DNA of 64,000 bases from Arthrobacter cavernae (GTDB taxonomy: Bacteria; Actinomycetota; Actinomycetes; Actinomycetales; Micrococcaceae), in contig NZ_JAFNLL010000007.1 in the NCBI RefSeq assembly GCF_017368795.1, positions 141,039 through 205,038 on the forward strand. Direction: 5' to 3'. The position numbers and the translations under genes are program-made. Below the pieces are notes generated by a model. It worked only from the letters and a program-made list of their open reading frames with translations. It ran no database searches and was not told the DNA's origin. The first letter of the stretch is position 1; the number at the start of each line of letters is the position of its first letter. Of the stretch, positions 23,284 to 31,971 are shown piece by piece.

Positions 23284-24522
23284 CTAGCCAGCCGGCGCCC
23301 CCGCAGGGGAGCGGTGCACGACGGCGGTGATCACCGCCGTCGTGCATGCCAGGGCGGTGAGGCTGAGCGCCAGGGCCTGCCAGCCGAACGCCTGGAACAC
23401 CAGGCCGCCCGCCCAGCCGATCACGCTGGATCCCAGGTAGTACGAGAGGTTGTAGAGGGACGCGGCCTGGGCCCGGCCGTCCACGGCGATGGCCCCGGTC
23501 CAGCCGGCCCCCACGCTGTGGGCGGCGAAGAAGCCACCGGTGAACACGACGAGTCCGAGAAGGATCACCACCAGGTTGTCCAACGCGGTTAGGGCGAGTC
23601 CGCCGGCCATGATGCCGATGCCCGCGAGCAGCACGTTCCGGCGGCCAAAGCGTAAGGTCAGGCCCGCTCCCCATCGGGAACTCACTGTCCCGGATAGGTA
23701 GGCCAGGAAGATCAGGCTGACCAGCGTGCCCGGCAGCGCAAAGGGATCCGCATGCAGCCGGAAGCCGAGGTAGTTGTAGACGGCCACGAATCCGCCCATG
23801 AGCAGGAACGCCTGGATGTAGAGGGCCAGGAGCTTCGGGTTGGCGCTGTGCCTGCCCAGCGTACGCATGGCGCCCCGGAAGCCGCCGGCCGGTGCAGGGC
23901 GGAAGCGCCTTTGCTTGGGCACTAGCACCAGGAACAGGACCGCCGAGACCGTCGCGAGCAGGGAAACCGCCAAGGCCGCGGAACGCCAGCCCCAGAGTTC
24001 GCCCACCGGCCCGGCCACGAGGCGGCCCGCCAAGCCGCCCAGCGTGGTGCCGGCGACGTAACTGCCGGCTGCGAGCGCGGTGTGGATCCTGCTGACCTCC
24101 TCATTGAGATAGGCGATGGCGATGGCCGGGATGCCGCCCAGCGCCATGCCCTCGAGGGTGCGCAGCCCCAGAAGCACCGGCATATTCGGGGCCAGCGGGA
24201 CCAGCAGGCCGAATACCGTGGCCGCGGTAATGCCGATGGCCATGGCCCGCACACGTCCGATCCTGTCCGCAACGAAGGACCACGGGAGGACGGTGACGGC
24301 GAGGCCCACGGTTGCCAGGGAGATGGTGAGCGCGGCCTCGGCGGCGGTGATGTGCAGATCGGCGGCCATGAGGGGAAGCACTGCCTGGGTGGAGTAGAGC
24401 TGCGCGAAGGTCGCGACGCCGGCCAGGGCGAGGCCTGCCAGGATGCGGCGGTACCCGCTTGAACCCTTGAGATGGCCCTCCCAGCCTGAGGCCACGGCGT
24501 TTGTGGAAAGTGTTTTGCTCAC
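23284..24522 (-). CDS. MFS transporter, YnfM-like
   Basis: A 412-aa major facilitator with 12 predicted spans. FAQLYSTQAVLPLMAADLHI in TM1, SFVADRIGRVRAMA after TM2 and LRTLEGMALGGIPAIAIAYLNEE in TM4 match the YnfM/CynX-like group. It is divergent from a LysR regulator, the same pairing as ynfM/ynfL in E. coli. GTG 24522 is preferred over an ATG at 24564 that would add 14 codons. A 15-bp LysR-type palindrome lies in the intergenic gap. Substrate unknown; export is likely. Confidence 0.82.
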   Translation of the reverse strand: MSKTLSTNAVASGWEGHLKGSSGYRRILAGLALAGVATFAQLYSTQAVLPLMAADLHITAAEAALTISLATVGLAVTVLPWSFVADRIGRVRAMAIGITAATVFGLLVPLAPNMPVLLGLRTLEGMALGGIPAIAIAYLNEEVSRIHTALAAGSYVAGTTLGGLAGRLVAGPVGELWGWRSAALAVSLLATVSAVLFLVLVPKQRRFRPAPAGGFRGAMRTLGRHSANPKLLALYIQAFLLMGGFVAVYNYLGFRLHADPFALPGTLVSLIFLAYLSGTVSSRWGAGLTLRFGRRNVLLAGIGIMAGGLALTALDNLVVILLGLVVFTGGFFAAHSVGAGWTGAIAVDGRAQAASLYNLSYYLGSSVIGWAGGLVFQAFGWQALALSLTALACTTAVITAVVHRSPAGAPAG

Positions 24523-24580
24523 CGTGTCAGCGTAGGACTGCTCTGGAAGATACTTCCAATGCATGATTTAGTTGGCTTTC

Positions 24581-24595
24581 ATGCGTAATTCGCAT
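24581..24595. promoter_or_regulatory. LysR-type palindromic operator (T-N11-A)
   Basis: ATGCGTAATTCGCAT is a perfect palindrome with the T-N11-A core expected of LysR sites. It lies midway between the divergent YnfM-like and LysR genes. GGAAGATACTTCC (24545-24557), another inverted repeat, is close by. Confidence 0.6.
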
Positions 24596-24666
24596 TGAAT
24601 CCCGCTGCTCGAACCCTGCGCGCTCCGCCGGAGTCGGCGAAGGCGCAGCCCCCGGAAGGCCGGTCC

Positions 24667-25641
24667 ATGGACATCGAACACAAGCAGCTGGTCCAGCTCC
24701 TGCCCCTGCTGCCGGTGCTCGCACAACTGGGGCGCACGCAGCACGTCACCGAAACCGCCGAGATCCTCGGCGTGCCACAGCCCACGGTGAGCCGGGCGCT
24801 TGCCCGGGCCAGCGCCGTGGTGGGCACCGAGCTGCTGGTGCGGGACGGCCGTGGGATCCGCCTGACGCCCGCTGCCCGGACGCTCCTGCCCTACATCGAG
24901 GCGGCGCTCGCCGAGTTCCAGGCGGGCCTGGACCGGGTCAGGCACGAATCCGCTGTGGTCCGGGGCCGGATCTCCGTGTCTTTCCAGCACACCTTCGGCG
25001 AGGCGACGCTGCCCATCCTGATCGGTGCCTTCCGGAGTCGCCACCCGCACACGGCCTTCGAACTGAGCCAGGGCGCGCGTTCGGGCTGCCTTGAGGAACT
25101 GGCCGCCGGCGACGCCGACTTTGCGCTCACTGCCCCGGTGGCGCCGGAGGGCAGGGGCATCCGCTCGGCGGCCCTGTACCGGGAACCGCTGCGCTTCGTG
25201 CTGCACCACCGGCATCCCCTGGCCGGCAGATCCAGGGTGCATCTGTCGGAGCTGCGCAACGATCCTTTTGTGTCCCTTCCCTCCGGGGTCGGCCTGCGCT
25301 CGCTGAGCGACGCGCTCTTCAGGGAGGCAGGCTTCCGTCCGCGCACGGCCTTTGAAGGCCAGGAAACTTACACGGCCCGCGGCCTGGTGTCCGCCGGGCT
25401 CGGCTTCGGCATCCTCCCGCCCGCGGGTCCTGGATCCGGCGGCGGACAGTACCTCCGCGCCGCCGGCCTGGGCCTGGTGGAGGTGCCCATCGACTCCGGG
25501 CTGGCCTTCCGGGAAATCGGGATCGCCTGGCGGGAACGGGCCGCGGAACCGGATCCCGTGCGGCTGTTCCGCGAACTGGTCCTGTCGGAGGGGGCGGAGC
25601 TGCTCGCCGGCCTGGTCAAAGCCCGTTCAGGAACTCCGTGA
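24667..25641 (+). CDS. LysR family transcriptional regulator
   Basis: A 324-aa LysR regulator. The N-terminal helix-turn-helix reads ILGVPQPTVSRALARASAVVG, then LLVRDGRGIRLTPAARTLLPY (residues about 15-75); the rest is a periplasmic-binding-like effector domain (VRGRISVSFQHTFGEATLP). ATG 24667 is preferred (GGAAGG site) over an in-frame start 24 codons earlier. It overlaps the convergent nitronate monooxygenase gene by 26 bases. It probably controls the divergent transporter through the 24581-24595 site. Confidence 0.88.
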   Translation: MDIEHKQLVQLLPLLPVLAQLGRTQHVTETAEILGVPQPTVSRALARASAVVGTELLVRDGRGIRLTPAARTLLPYIEAALAEFQAGLDRVRHESAVVRGRISVSFQHTFGEATLPILIGAFRSRHPHTAFELSQGARSGCLEELAAGDADFALTAPVAPEGRGIRSAALYREPLRFVLHHRHPLAGRSRVHLSELRNDPFVSLPSGVGLRSLSDALFREAGFRPRTAFEGQETYTARGLVSAGLGFGILPPAGPGSGGGQYLRAAGLGLVEVPIDSGLAFREIGIAWRERAAEPDPVRLFRELVLSEGAELLAGLVKARSGTP

Positions 25642-26665
25642 CCACGGCTACGACGGAACCGTCCTTGGCTTCCCGCCAGCCGGTTCCCGCCCACAGGTTG
25701 AGCCGTTCTGCGTCGCCGGCCGCGGCGGCGGCTGCCCGCACGGGCGCTGTCAGATGGTGGATGGCCGGGTAACCGTCCGGTGCGTCGGCGTGGTCCCGGA
25801 CGAACTCATTGACGAGGGCACGCGCCCAGCGGCCCGTGAACGCACGCGTCATGGCCGTTTCGGTGAAATGCGGGTTGGCGAGCGCGTCCTTGTGCAGTTG
25901 CCTGGCCCCGCTTTCCTCGGTGCGCACCAAGGCGGTCCCCAGCTGCCCGGCCACGGCGCCTTCCTGCAGTATTGCCCGCAGCTCCGCGCCGTCCATGATC
26001 GCGCCTGCCGCAATGAGGGGGATCCCGACGGCGGCGCGCACCTCGGCCACCAGCTCCGCCGTCGTGCCGGCCCGGGAAAGCCGCTGCGGCTCCGGGAGAA
26101 AGGCTGCGGTGTGCCCGCCCGCCGAGCCGTGCTGGACCACCAGGGCATCCGCGCCCTGCTCGACGGCGAGCCGGGCCTCCGCTGCACAGGTGACGCTGGC
26201 GATCACCGCGGTGCCTGCCCGCTGCAGGGCCCGGACCACGGGAGCGCCGGGCAGCCCGAAGGCGAAGCTGGCGAACTCGACCGGTTCGGCCAGCAGGGCA
26301 TCGATCTTGGCCTGCCAGGCGTCGTCGTCATCGAGCCGCAGCTCCGGGATGGCGACCCCGTAACGCCGGCCCTCCGGCAGCAGTGCGGCGCGGTACGCCT
26401 CCAGTCCGGCGGTCGCCGCTGCACGCGCAGCCTTTCCGGCGTCAGCCAGCAGACCGGCGTCGGGCACAAAAACATTGACGCCGAAGCGGACACCGGCGTC
26501 GCGGGCAGCCCTGATCTCGGCGGCCATGCCCTCGGCGCTCTTGTACCCTGCCGCCAGGAAGCCGAGCCCGCCGGCAGCGTGGACGGCCTCCACCAGGTGC
26601 GGCGTGGAGGTTCCCCCGGCCATGGGCGCCGCGATCAGCGGCGTTCCGAACAAGGACTCCGTCAT
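25616..26665 (-). CDS. Nitronate monooxygenase / NPD family FMN protein
   Basis: A 349-aa TIM-barrel FMN protein. LIAAPMAGGTSTPHLVEAVHAAGGLGFLA at the start, ASVTCAAEARLAVEQGADALVVQ near 160, QHGSAGGHTA near 180 and the phosphate-binding IAAGAIMDGAELRAILQEGA near 215 are class I nitronate monooxygenase features. Members oxidise toxic alkyl nitronates such as propionate-3-nitronate. The catalytic histidine is the one in QHGSAGGH. It is divergent from the kinase gene at 26709 with only 43 bases between. Confidence 0.85.
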   Translation of the reverse strand: MTESLFGTPLIAAPMAGGTSTPHLVEAVHAAGGLGFLAAGYKSAEGMAAEIRAARDAGVRFGVNVFVPDAGLLADAGKAARAAATAGLEAYRAALLPEGRRYGVAIPELRLDDDDAWQAKIDALLAEPVEFASFAFGLPGAPVVRALQRAGTAVIASVTCAAEARLAVEQGADALVVQHGSAGGHTAAFLPEPQRLSRAGTTAELVAEVRAAVGIPLIAAGAIMDGAELRAILQEGAVAGQLGTALVRTEESGARQLHKDALANPHFTETAMTRAFTGRWARALVNEFVRDHADAPDGYPAIHHLTAPVRAAAAAAGDAERLNLWAGTGWREAKDGSVVAVVTEFLNGL

Positions 26666-26708
26666 GCTGTGCTCCTCCTTCAGGGGTGCTTCAAGCTACT
26701 CTGTCCAC

Positions 26709-27677
26709 GTGAACAATGCCCGCAACATCCTGCCCGCCGCAACCCCATCCGCCGTCGAACAGGGCGTCGTTGAACCAGGAACCAGCGCTGTCACCGGCAC
26801 CGTGATCGGGATCGACATCGGGGGGACCAAGACGCACGGCGTCCGCTTCGAGGACGGCGTGCCGGTGCGCGATGAAAGCACCGGCAGTTCCAACGTACAG
26901 AATGTCAGCCGCGAAGTGGCGGCGGCCAACCTTGCCGCCCTGTTCGGGATGATCGGCGGCGGCAGCGTGGACGAGGTCTACGCCGGAGCCGGCGGGATCG
27001 ACACCGAGGAAGACGCCCAGGCGCTCGCAGCGCTCATCAGCCCGCACGTATCCGGTGCCCGGGTCACTGTGGTCCACGATTCCCGCCTCCTGCTGGCGGC
27101 CGGAGGTGCGAGCACCGGCGTGGCCGTCATCGGGGGAACCGGTTCGGCCGCCTGGGGCAGGAACGACGACGGCGACGAAGCGCGGGCGGGCGGCTGGGGC
27201 TACCTCCTGGGCGACGAAGGCAGCGGCTACTGGTTGGGCCGCGAAGCGGTCCGCCACAGCCTGCGCCGGATGAACCGCAAGCTCAAAGCCGATGAACTCA
27301 CCACCGCCCTGCTCGAATCCTGCGGGATCGACGGCCCGGACAAGCTCATCGCACTGTTCCATTCCCCGGATACCGGGCGGCGCTTCTGGGCGCAGCAGGC
27401 CAGGCTGGTGGTGGAAGCCGCGGCGGCCGGCCACGAAGCAAGCAACAGGCTCGTGGAGCAGGCCGGCCGGGACCTCGCGGATTTGGCCGCACAGGTGGTC
27501 CGGCAGCTGGGCATCGCCGGGCCGGTGATCCTGGGTGGCGGTCTCGGCATGAACGTGCCGGCCCTGCAGGACTCGTTCCGGGCGGGCCTCGAGGCCCAAG
27601 GCATCGCGGATGTCCGCGTCCTGGACCAGGAACCCGTGTTCGGTGTACTGCAGCTGGTGGCTGAGCAGCGCGGCTGA
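26709..27677 (+). CDS. N-acetylglucosamine kinase-like BadF/BadG/BcrA/BcrD ATPase family protein
   Basis: A 322-aa ASKHA-fold ATPase. The phosphate-1 motif is GIDIGGTKTHGVRF (near residue 37), the phosphate-2 segment VAVIGGTGSAAWG (near 138) and the LLGDEGSGYWLGREAV loop (near 162). The pattern matches eukaryote-type N-acetylglucosamine kinases grouped with BadF/BadG ATPases. It likely phosphorylates an amino sugar in the cytoplasm. GTG start; no strong ribosome site is visible. It is a single gene between nitronate monooxygenase and pirin genes, so context does not fix the substrate. Confidence 0.75.
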   Translation: MNNARNILPAATPSAVEQGVVEPGTSAVTGTVIGIDIGGTKTHGVRFEDGVPVRDESTGSSNVQNVSREVAAANLAALFGMIGGGSVDEVYAGAGGIDTEEDAQALAALISPHVSGARVTVVHDSRLLLAAGGASTGVAVIGGTGSAAWGRNDDGDEARAGGWGYLLGDEGSGYWLGREAVRHSLRRMNRKLKADELTTALLESCGIDGPDKLIALFHSPDTGRRFWAQQARLVVEAAAAGHEASNRLVEQAGRDLADLAAQVVRQLGIAGPVILGGGLGMNVPALQDSFRAGLEAQGIADVRVLDQEPVFGVLQLVAEQRG

Positions 27678-27702
27678 GCAGCGCGGCTGAGCCGAGCTGC
27701 TC

Positions 27703-27727
27703 AGCCCGCGCTCAGCCAGCGCGGGCT
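27703..27727. terminator. Bidirectional hairpin between kinase and pirin genes
   Basis: AGCCCGCGCT, loop CAGCC, AGCGCGGGCT: a perfect 10-bp stem between the convergent stops at 27677 and 27734. A duplicated GAGCAGCGCGGCT (27663-27688) precedes it. No T-run on either side. Confidence 0.6.
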
Positions 27728-27733
27728 GCAACG

Positions 27734-28756
27734 TTAACGGCGGGTGCGTGGCCGGAGCTTCACGCCCGGCAGGGGCGGCGCCGGAATGCGTCCGGCTTCG
27801 GGGCCCGCATCGGGTCCGTGGCCGGCGATGAAGCCGAAGCGCGCGGCGGCAGCGGCGGTGTCGTCTAGTCCGGCCTGTGCTTCCCAGTCCTCCCGGGCCT
27901 GCTCCACTTCCTCGTGCGTGCGACCCACGAAGTTCCACCACATGAGCAGGTCCTCCTCGAAGGGCTCGCCGCCCAGGAGCATGAAGCGGGTGTCCGGGGC
28001 GGCCTCGAGCGCGAGAGATTCACGGCCGGAACCCAGGTGGGCCAGGGGGCCAGGCTCCACGGCCTGGCCGTCGATCACCACGCTCCCGTCCAGTACCAGC
28101 ACGGCGTGCTCGAAGTGCACCTTGAGCGGGAGGACGATGTGCCCGGCTGCCGTAATTTCGGCGCCGACGATGGGGCTGTACATCGTGGCCGGTGACTGCT
28201 GCCCGGCGAATTCCCCCACCATCACCTTCGCTGTGAACCCGGGACCCGTAGCCACGGGCAGCTCGCGGTGCTGTTCAAAGGCCGGAGGCCGGTGCCTTTC
28301 CGTGTCCGGCAAGGCCACCCACAGCTGCAGCCCCCGCGAGACCGGCAGCACATCGCCGTCGTTCAATCCCACACCCTCCGGGAGGACGGAGAACTCCGAG
28401 TGCGAGATCCCCCTGCCCGCCGTCATGATGTTCAGCTCGCCGGGCCGCACCACCACATCGCTGCCGACGCTGTCCCGGTGGCGCACCGGACCCTCCAGCG
28501 GCCAGGTGACCGTCTGCAGCCCCGAATGGGGGTGGGGGAGGACGCTCATGGCCACGCGGTCCGGTCCGAAATTGTCCAGGAAGCACCAGGCTCCGACGGT
28601 CGGCAAAGCGCGCTGGGGCAGGGTCCGGAAGACGTTCATCGCGCGGACTCCACCCAGCGGGACCTCGCGGGCCGGCCACAACTCCACGCACGGCGCCTGG
28701 CCCGGATGGCCTGCCGGGCAGAGCTCCTGGACCGGAGCTGCATCGAGATTCGTCAC
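27734..28756 (-). CDS. Pirin family protein
   Basis: A 340-aa bicupin. The N-terminal pirin cupin has FLDNFGPDRVAMSVLPHPHSGLQTVTWP, whose two histidines plus a later HRDS histidine and glutamate hold the metal. GELNIMTAGRGISHSE follows. A C-terminal pirin domain (LVLDGSVVIDGQAV, then LLGGEPFEEDLLMWWNFVGRT) closes it. Pirins act as quercetin dioxygenases or redox-sensing cofactors; the role here is not clear. The GTG at 28756 is preferred because GGAGG lies five bases upstream, though ATG 28768 is possible. It is divergent from the GH35 gene with 49 bases between. Confidence 0.85.
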   Translation of the reverse strand: MTNLDAAPVQELCPAGHPGQAPCVELWPAREVPLGGVRAMNVFRTLPQRALPTVGAWCFLDNFGPDRVAMSVLPHPHSGLQTVTWPLEGPVRHRDSVGSDVVVRPGELNIMTAGRGISHSEFSVLPEGVGLNDGDVLPVSRGLQLWVALPDTERHRPPAFEQHRELPVATGPGFTAKVMVGEFAGQQSPATMYSPIVGAEITAAGHIVLPLKVHFEHAVLVLDGSVVIDGQAVEPGPLAHLGSGRESLALEAAPDTRFMLLGGEPFEEDLLMWWNFVGRTHEEVEQAREDWEAQAGLDDTAAAAARFGFIAGHGPDAGPEAGRIPAPPLPGVKLRPRTRR

Positions 28757-28805
28757 GGGGACCTCCATGTGCATAAATGTTGGAAAATGTACTAATCTGC
28801 TTCGT

Positions 28806-30599
28806 GTGACCCACGCCATCCTGAGCTACCACGACGCTGTCCTCTACCGTTCTGGCGAACGCTACCGCATCCTCGCCGGAGCCATCCACTACTTCCGGGT
28901 CCACCCGGAGCACTGGGCGGACAGGCTGCGCAAACTCAAGGCCATGGGCGCCAACACGGTGGACACCTACGTGGCGTGGAACTTCCACCAGCCCAAGGCG
29001 GGCGTGGCTCCCGACTTCACGGGCTGGCGCGATCTTGGCCGTTTCATCGACACTGCTGCCGCGGAAGGCCTCGACGTTATCGTCCGCCCCGGGCCCTACA
29101 TCTGTGCCGAATGGGACAACGGCGGGTTCCCCGCATGGCTCACCGGAACGCCCGGAATCGGCCTGCGCTGCATGGACCCGCAGTTCACCGGCGCCATTGA
29201 GGAATGGTTCGACCGCCTGCTGCCGATCATCGCCTCGCGCCAGTCCTCCAACGGCGGGCCCGTCGTCGCAGTGCAGATCGAAAACGAATACGGCAGCTAC
29301 GGCGACGACCACGACTACATCCGCTGGAACCGGCGCGCACTGGAGGAACGCGGCATCACCGAGCTGCTGTTCACGGCCGACGGCGGCAACGACTACTTCC
29401 TCGACGGCGGCTCCGTGGAGGGAACCTGGGCGACGGCGACGCTCGGCAGCCGCGGCGACGAGGCCGTGGCCACCTGGCAGCGCCGCAGGCCCGGCGAGCC
29501 GTTCTTCAACATTGAGTTCTGGGGCGGCTGGTTTGACCATTGGGGCGAACACCACCACCGCCGTGACGCCGGCGACGCCGCCGCGGAGGTCCGCAAGATG
29601 CTGGACCTGGACGGCTCCGTCTGCCTCTACATGGCCCACGGAGGCACCAACTTCGGCCTCGGCTCCGGCAGCAACCACGACGGCACCAAGCTCCAGCCCA
29701 CCGTCACCAGCTACGACTCCGACGCCCCCATCGCCGAAAACGGGGCCCTGACGCCCAAGTTCCACGCGATGCGCGCCGAGTTCTTCCGGGCGCAGGGCAT
29801 CGAGAAGCTCCCCGAACTGCCGGCGGAACTGCGCGCCGAACCGGCGGTCCTGCCCGCGCAAGTCCTGCCGCTCAGCCCGGCACCCGGGCTGCTGGAGCTC
29901 GCCCGCGGCGCCGGCCAGCCGGTGCGCAGCGTCCGCCCCCTGAGCTTCGAACAGCTCGGCCTGGACTCCGGCATGGTGCTGTACTCGGCGGAAGCCATCC
30001 TGCCCGGGCGCCCCGACGCCCCCGCCGAAACCCGCATCAGGATCACCGGACTCAACGACCGCGCCTACCTCTGGGTGGACGGCACCTTCGCCGGAGTGCT
30101 CGACGACGTCACCGGGGCCGAGGGACTGGCCGTCACCGGCACAGGTGTGCCGGCCAGGCTCGACATCCTGGTGGAGAACCTGGGACGCATCAACTACGGC
30201 CCCCTCACAGGCCACGGCAAGGGCATCCTGGGCGGCGTGCTGGTCAACCAGCGCTACACCTTCCACTGGACCCAGACCCCCGTTCCCCTGGCGGAATGGC
30301 GTACCGAGGAGCTTGACCTCCTGGCCGGGGCCGAGTTCGACGCCGAAGCGCCGGCCGACACGTATCTGGCGCTGCCGGGTTCGGGCAAGGGTTTCGTGTG
30401 GCTGAACGGCTTCCTGCTGGGCAGGTACTGGGAGAAGGGCCCGCAGTTCACGCTGTACGCGCCCGCGCCGCTGGTCCGTGCCGGCCACAACAGCATCAAG
30501 GTGCTGGAACTCGGCGAGCCGGGAACCACCGTGGAGCTCCGTGAGACCGCCGATCTGGGCCCCGAGGAAGCAGGCAGGATCGCGGCCGCGGAACTCTAG
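28806..30599 (+). CDS. Glycoside hydrolase family 35 beta-galactosidase
   Basis: A 597-aa GH35 enzyme. The N-terminal TIM barrel starts with AGAIHYFRVHPEHWADRLRK and PGPYICAEWDNGGFPAWL. The acid/base is E161 in QIENEYGSYG and the nucleophile E237 in FNIEFWGGWFDHWG. Two jelly-roll domains follow from about residue 340 to the end, ending with FLLGRYWEKGPQFTLYAPAP. There is no signal peptide, so it acts inside the cell on imported galactosides. GTG start (28806) has no Shine-Dalgarno site and may be leaderless. It is divergent from pirin and followed by a strong hairpin. Confidence 0.9.
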   Translation: MTHAILSYHDAVLYRSGERYRILAGAIHYFRVHPEHWADRLRKLKAMGANTVDTYVAWNFHQPKAGVAPDFTGWRDLGRFIDTAAAEGLDVIVRPGPYICAEWDNGGFPAWLTGTPGIGLRCMDPQFTGAIEEWFDRLLPIIASRQSSNGGPVVAVQIENEYGSYGDDHDYIRWNRRALEERGITELLFTADGGNDYFLDGGSVEGTWATATLGSRGDEAVATWQRRRPGEPFFNIEFWGGWFDHWGEHHHRRDAGDAAAEVRKMLDLDGSVCLYMAHGGTNFGLGSGSNHDGTKLQPTVTSYDSDAPIAENGALTPKFHAMRAEFFRAQGIEKLPELPAELRAEPAVLPAQVLPLSPAPGLLELARGAGQPVRSVRPLSFEQLGLDSGMVLYSAEAILPGRPDAPAETRIRITGLNDRAYLWVDGTFAGVLDDVTGAEGLAVTGTGVPARLDILVENLGRINYGPLTGHGKGILGGVLVNQRYTFHWTQTPVPLAEWRTEELDLLAGAEFDAEAPADTYLALPGSGKGFVWLNGFLLGRYWEKGPQFTLYAPAPLVRAGHNSIKVLELGEPGTTVELRETADLGPEEAGRIAAAEL

Positions 30600-30604
30600 C
30601 CATG

Positions 30605-30638
30605 GCGGTGCCCGGCAGAAGCTGACGCCGGGCACCGC
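30605..30638 (+). terminator. Hairpin after the GH35 gene
   Basis: GCGGTGCCCGGC and GCCGGGCACCGC form a perfect 12-bp stem with a 10-base loop, six bases after the stop and just before the Nudix gene. No T-run. Confidence 0.65.
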
Positions 30639-30653
30639 AACTATGCTGGCTCC

Positions 30654-31310
30654 ATGAGCCTCCACTTCGATACCCGTCCTGCGGCCTACGCCGCCATCAT
30701 CCGTGACGGCGCCATTCTGCTGGCCTACTGGAAGCAGGACGGCAAGGAAGGCTGGACGCTGCCCGGCGGCGGACTGGACCTGACCGAACACCCGGTGGAC
30801 GGCTGCCGCCGGGAGATTTTCGAGGAGACCGGCTACGAAGCCGAGATCGGGAGCATGCTGGGGATCGACGTCGGCCATTGGCCGTCGGACGTCCGGCTGG
30901 ACGGATCCGACCGCGACCTCCAGTCCCTCCGGCTGGTCTACGAGGCAACCATCACCGGCGGAGAACTGACCCATGAGGTGGACGGAAGCACCACCCACGC
31001 CGCCTGGATAGCACTTGGCAAGGTGTCCGGGCTGAACAGGGTCTCCCTGGTGGACGTTGCCCTGCGACTGCACCCCGGGCACCATCGGCAGCACGGCTGG
31101 GAGCGGTCCGGCCACGATCTACGCCTAGGTTCGCAACCGCCCACCTACAACCTCCGCTGCCGGAACATCGGGAATAGCTCCCGCACCCGTGCCACCGTCT
31201 CAAGCGAGACATCCACCGCCCGGACGCCTGGTTCGAGTCCGAGATCGGCTTCAATGAGCCCCATGGGATCAACCAGGATGCTGCGGCCCACGGAGACGGG
31301 CGGCGCCTGA
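30654..31310 (+). CDS. Nudix hydrolase with an unusual C-terminal extension
   Basis: The frame has 218 codons. A complete Nudix box is present (GGGLDLTEHPVDGC and REIFEETGYE, matching Gx5Ex7REUxEExGU) around residues 38-62, so the N-terminal 150 residues form a normal Nudix fold that would hydrolyse a nucleoside-diphosphate-linked substrate. After LVDVALRLHPG the usual stop is missing and about 65 low-complexity residues follow, read antisense through the last 166 bases of the convergent nitrilase gene. This is best explained by loss of the stop or a small indel; the tail is probably not functional. ATG start. Confidence 0.78.
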   Translation: MSLHFDTRPAAYAAIIRDGAILLAYWKQDGKEGWTLPGGGLDLTEHPVDGCRREIFEETGYEAEIGSMLGIDVGHWPSDVRLDGSDRDLQSLRLVYEATITGGELTHEVDGSTTHAAWIALGKVSGLNRVSLVDVALRLHPGHHRQHGWERSGHDLRLGSQPPTYNLRCRNIGNSSRTRATVSSETSTARTPGSSPRSASMSPMGSTRMLRPTETGGA

Positions 31311-31924
31311 CACACCCCTGCCACGTACACGCTGTTCTCGATGGCGCGGGCCGCATTCAGCGCCAGCCACTGCTCGGTCTTGTGGGTGCCCGGCACCCAT
31401 GACGAGCAGACCAGCAGGACCTGTGCGCCGGCGTCCGACAGTGACCTGGCCAGCTCAGGAAACCGCAGGTCGTAGCAGGTCATCAGGCCGAAGCGCGCTC
31501 TCCCAAATTCAAACACCACCGGGCTGGTGGACGGACCCGGCCTGATGAACGTCGATTCCCCGAAACCCTGTGCGTCGAAGAGGTGGATCTTCCGGTAGAC
31601 GGCCAGCTGCTTACCGTCGGGCCCGAACGCCACCAGGGTGTTGTACGCCTTGCCCGGCTCCTCCGACGTTTCCACCACGCCCGCCACCAGCGCGATGCGG
31701 TGGCGGCGGGCGGTGCGGGCGAGTTCCTGGCAGACGGGACCGCCCAGCGGCTCCGCAACCTCGGGGAACGTCGCGTCCACGGTCTTTTTCTCGTACGTGG
31801 CGTACTCCGGGAAGGCGACCAGCGCGGCGCCGTCGAGCGCGGCCGCGGCGGCGAACCCGTCGATCGCGGCAAGGTTGGCCTTGACGTCGGTGCCCGACTC
31901 CAGCTGCCCGAGCGCTATCCTCAC
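31145..31924 (-). CDS. Carbon-nitrogen hydrolase (nitrilase superfamily)
   Basis: A 259-aa nitrilase-superfamily amidase with the catalytic triad E40 (VAFPEYA), K112 (YRKIHLFD) and C150 (GLMTCYDLRFPE). The size and motifs fit the Nit/omega-amidase or deaminated-glutathione-amidase groups more than aliphatic nitrilases. It would hydrolyse a small amide to acid and ammonia. It is the last gene of a minus-strand set with an APC permease and a second C-N hydrolase. Its 3' end is overlapped by the antisense tail of the Nudix frame. Confidence 0.85.
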   Translation of the reverse strand: MRIALGQLESGTDVKANLAAIDGFAAAAALDGAALVAFPEYATYEKKTVDATFPEVAEPLGGPVCQELARTARRHRIALVAGVVETSEEPGKAYNTLVAFGPDGKQLAVYRKIHLFDAQGFGESTFIRPGPSTSPVVFEFGRARFGLMTCYDLRFPELARSLSDAGAQVLLVCSSWVPGTHKTEQWLALNAARAIENSVYVAGVCQAPPVSVGRSILVDPMGLIEADLGLEPGVRAVDVSLETVARVRELFPMFRQRRL

Positions 31925-31971
31925 GATTGTTCCTTCCCTTGATCGGGCGGCGGCCCCGGTCAGGCGGCCGC

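Noticed and set aside
28275..31115. A 946-codon open frame on the minus strand
   Set aside because: It lies antisense to the well-supported GH35 gene and pirin 5' end, has no family resemblance, and is explained by third-position G/C bias leaving the opposite strand open.
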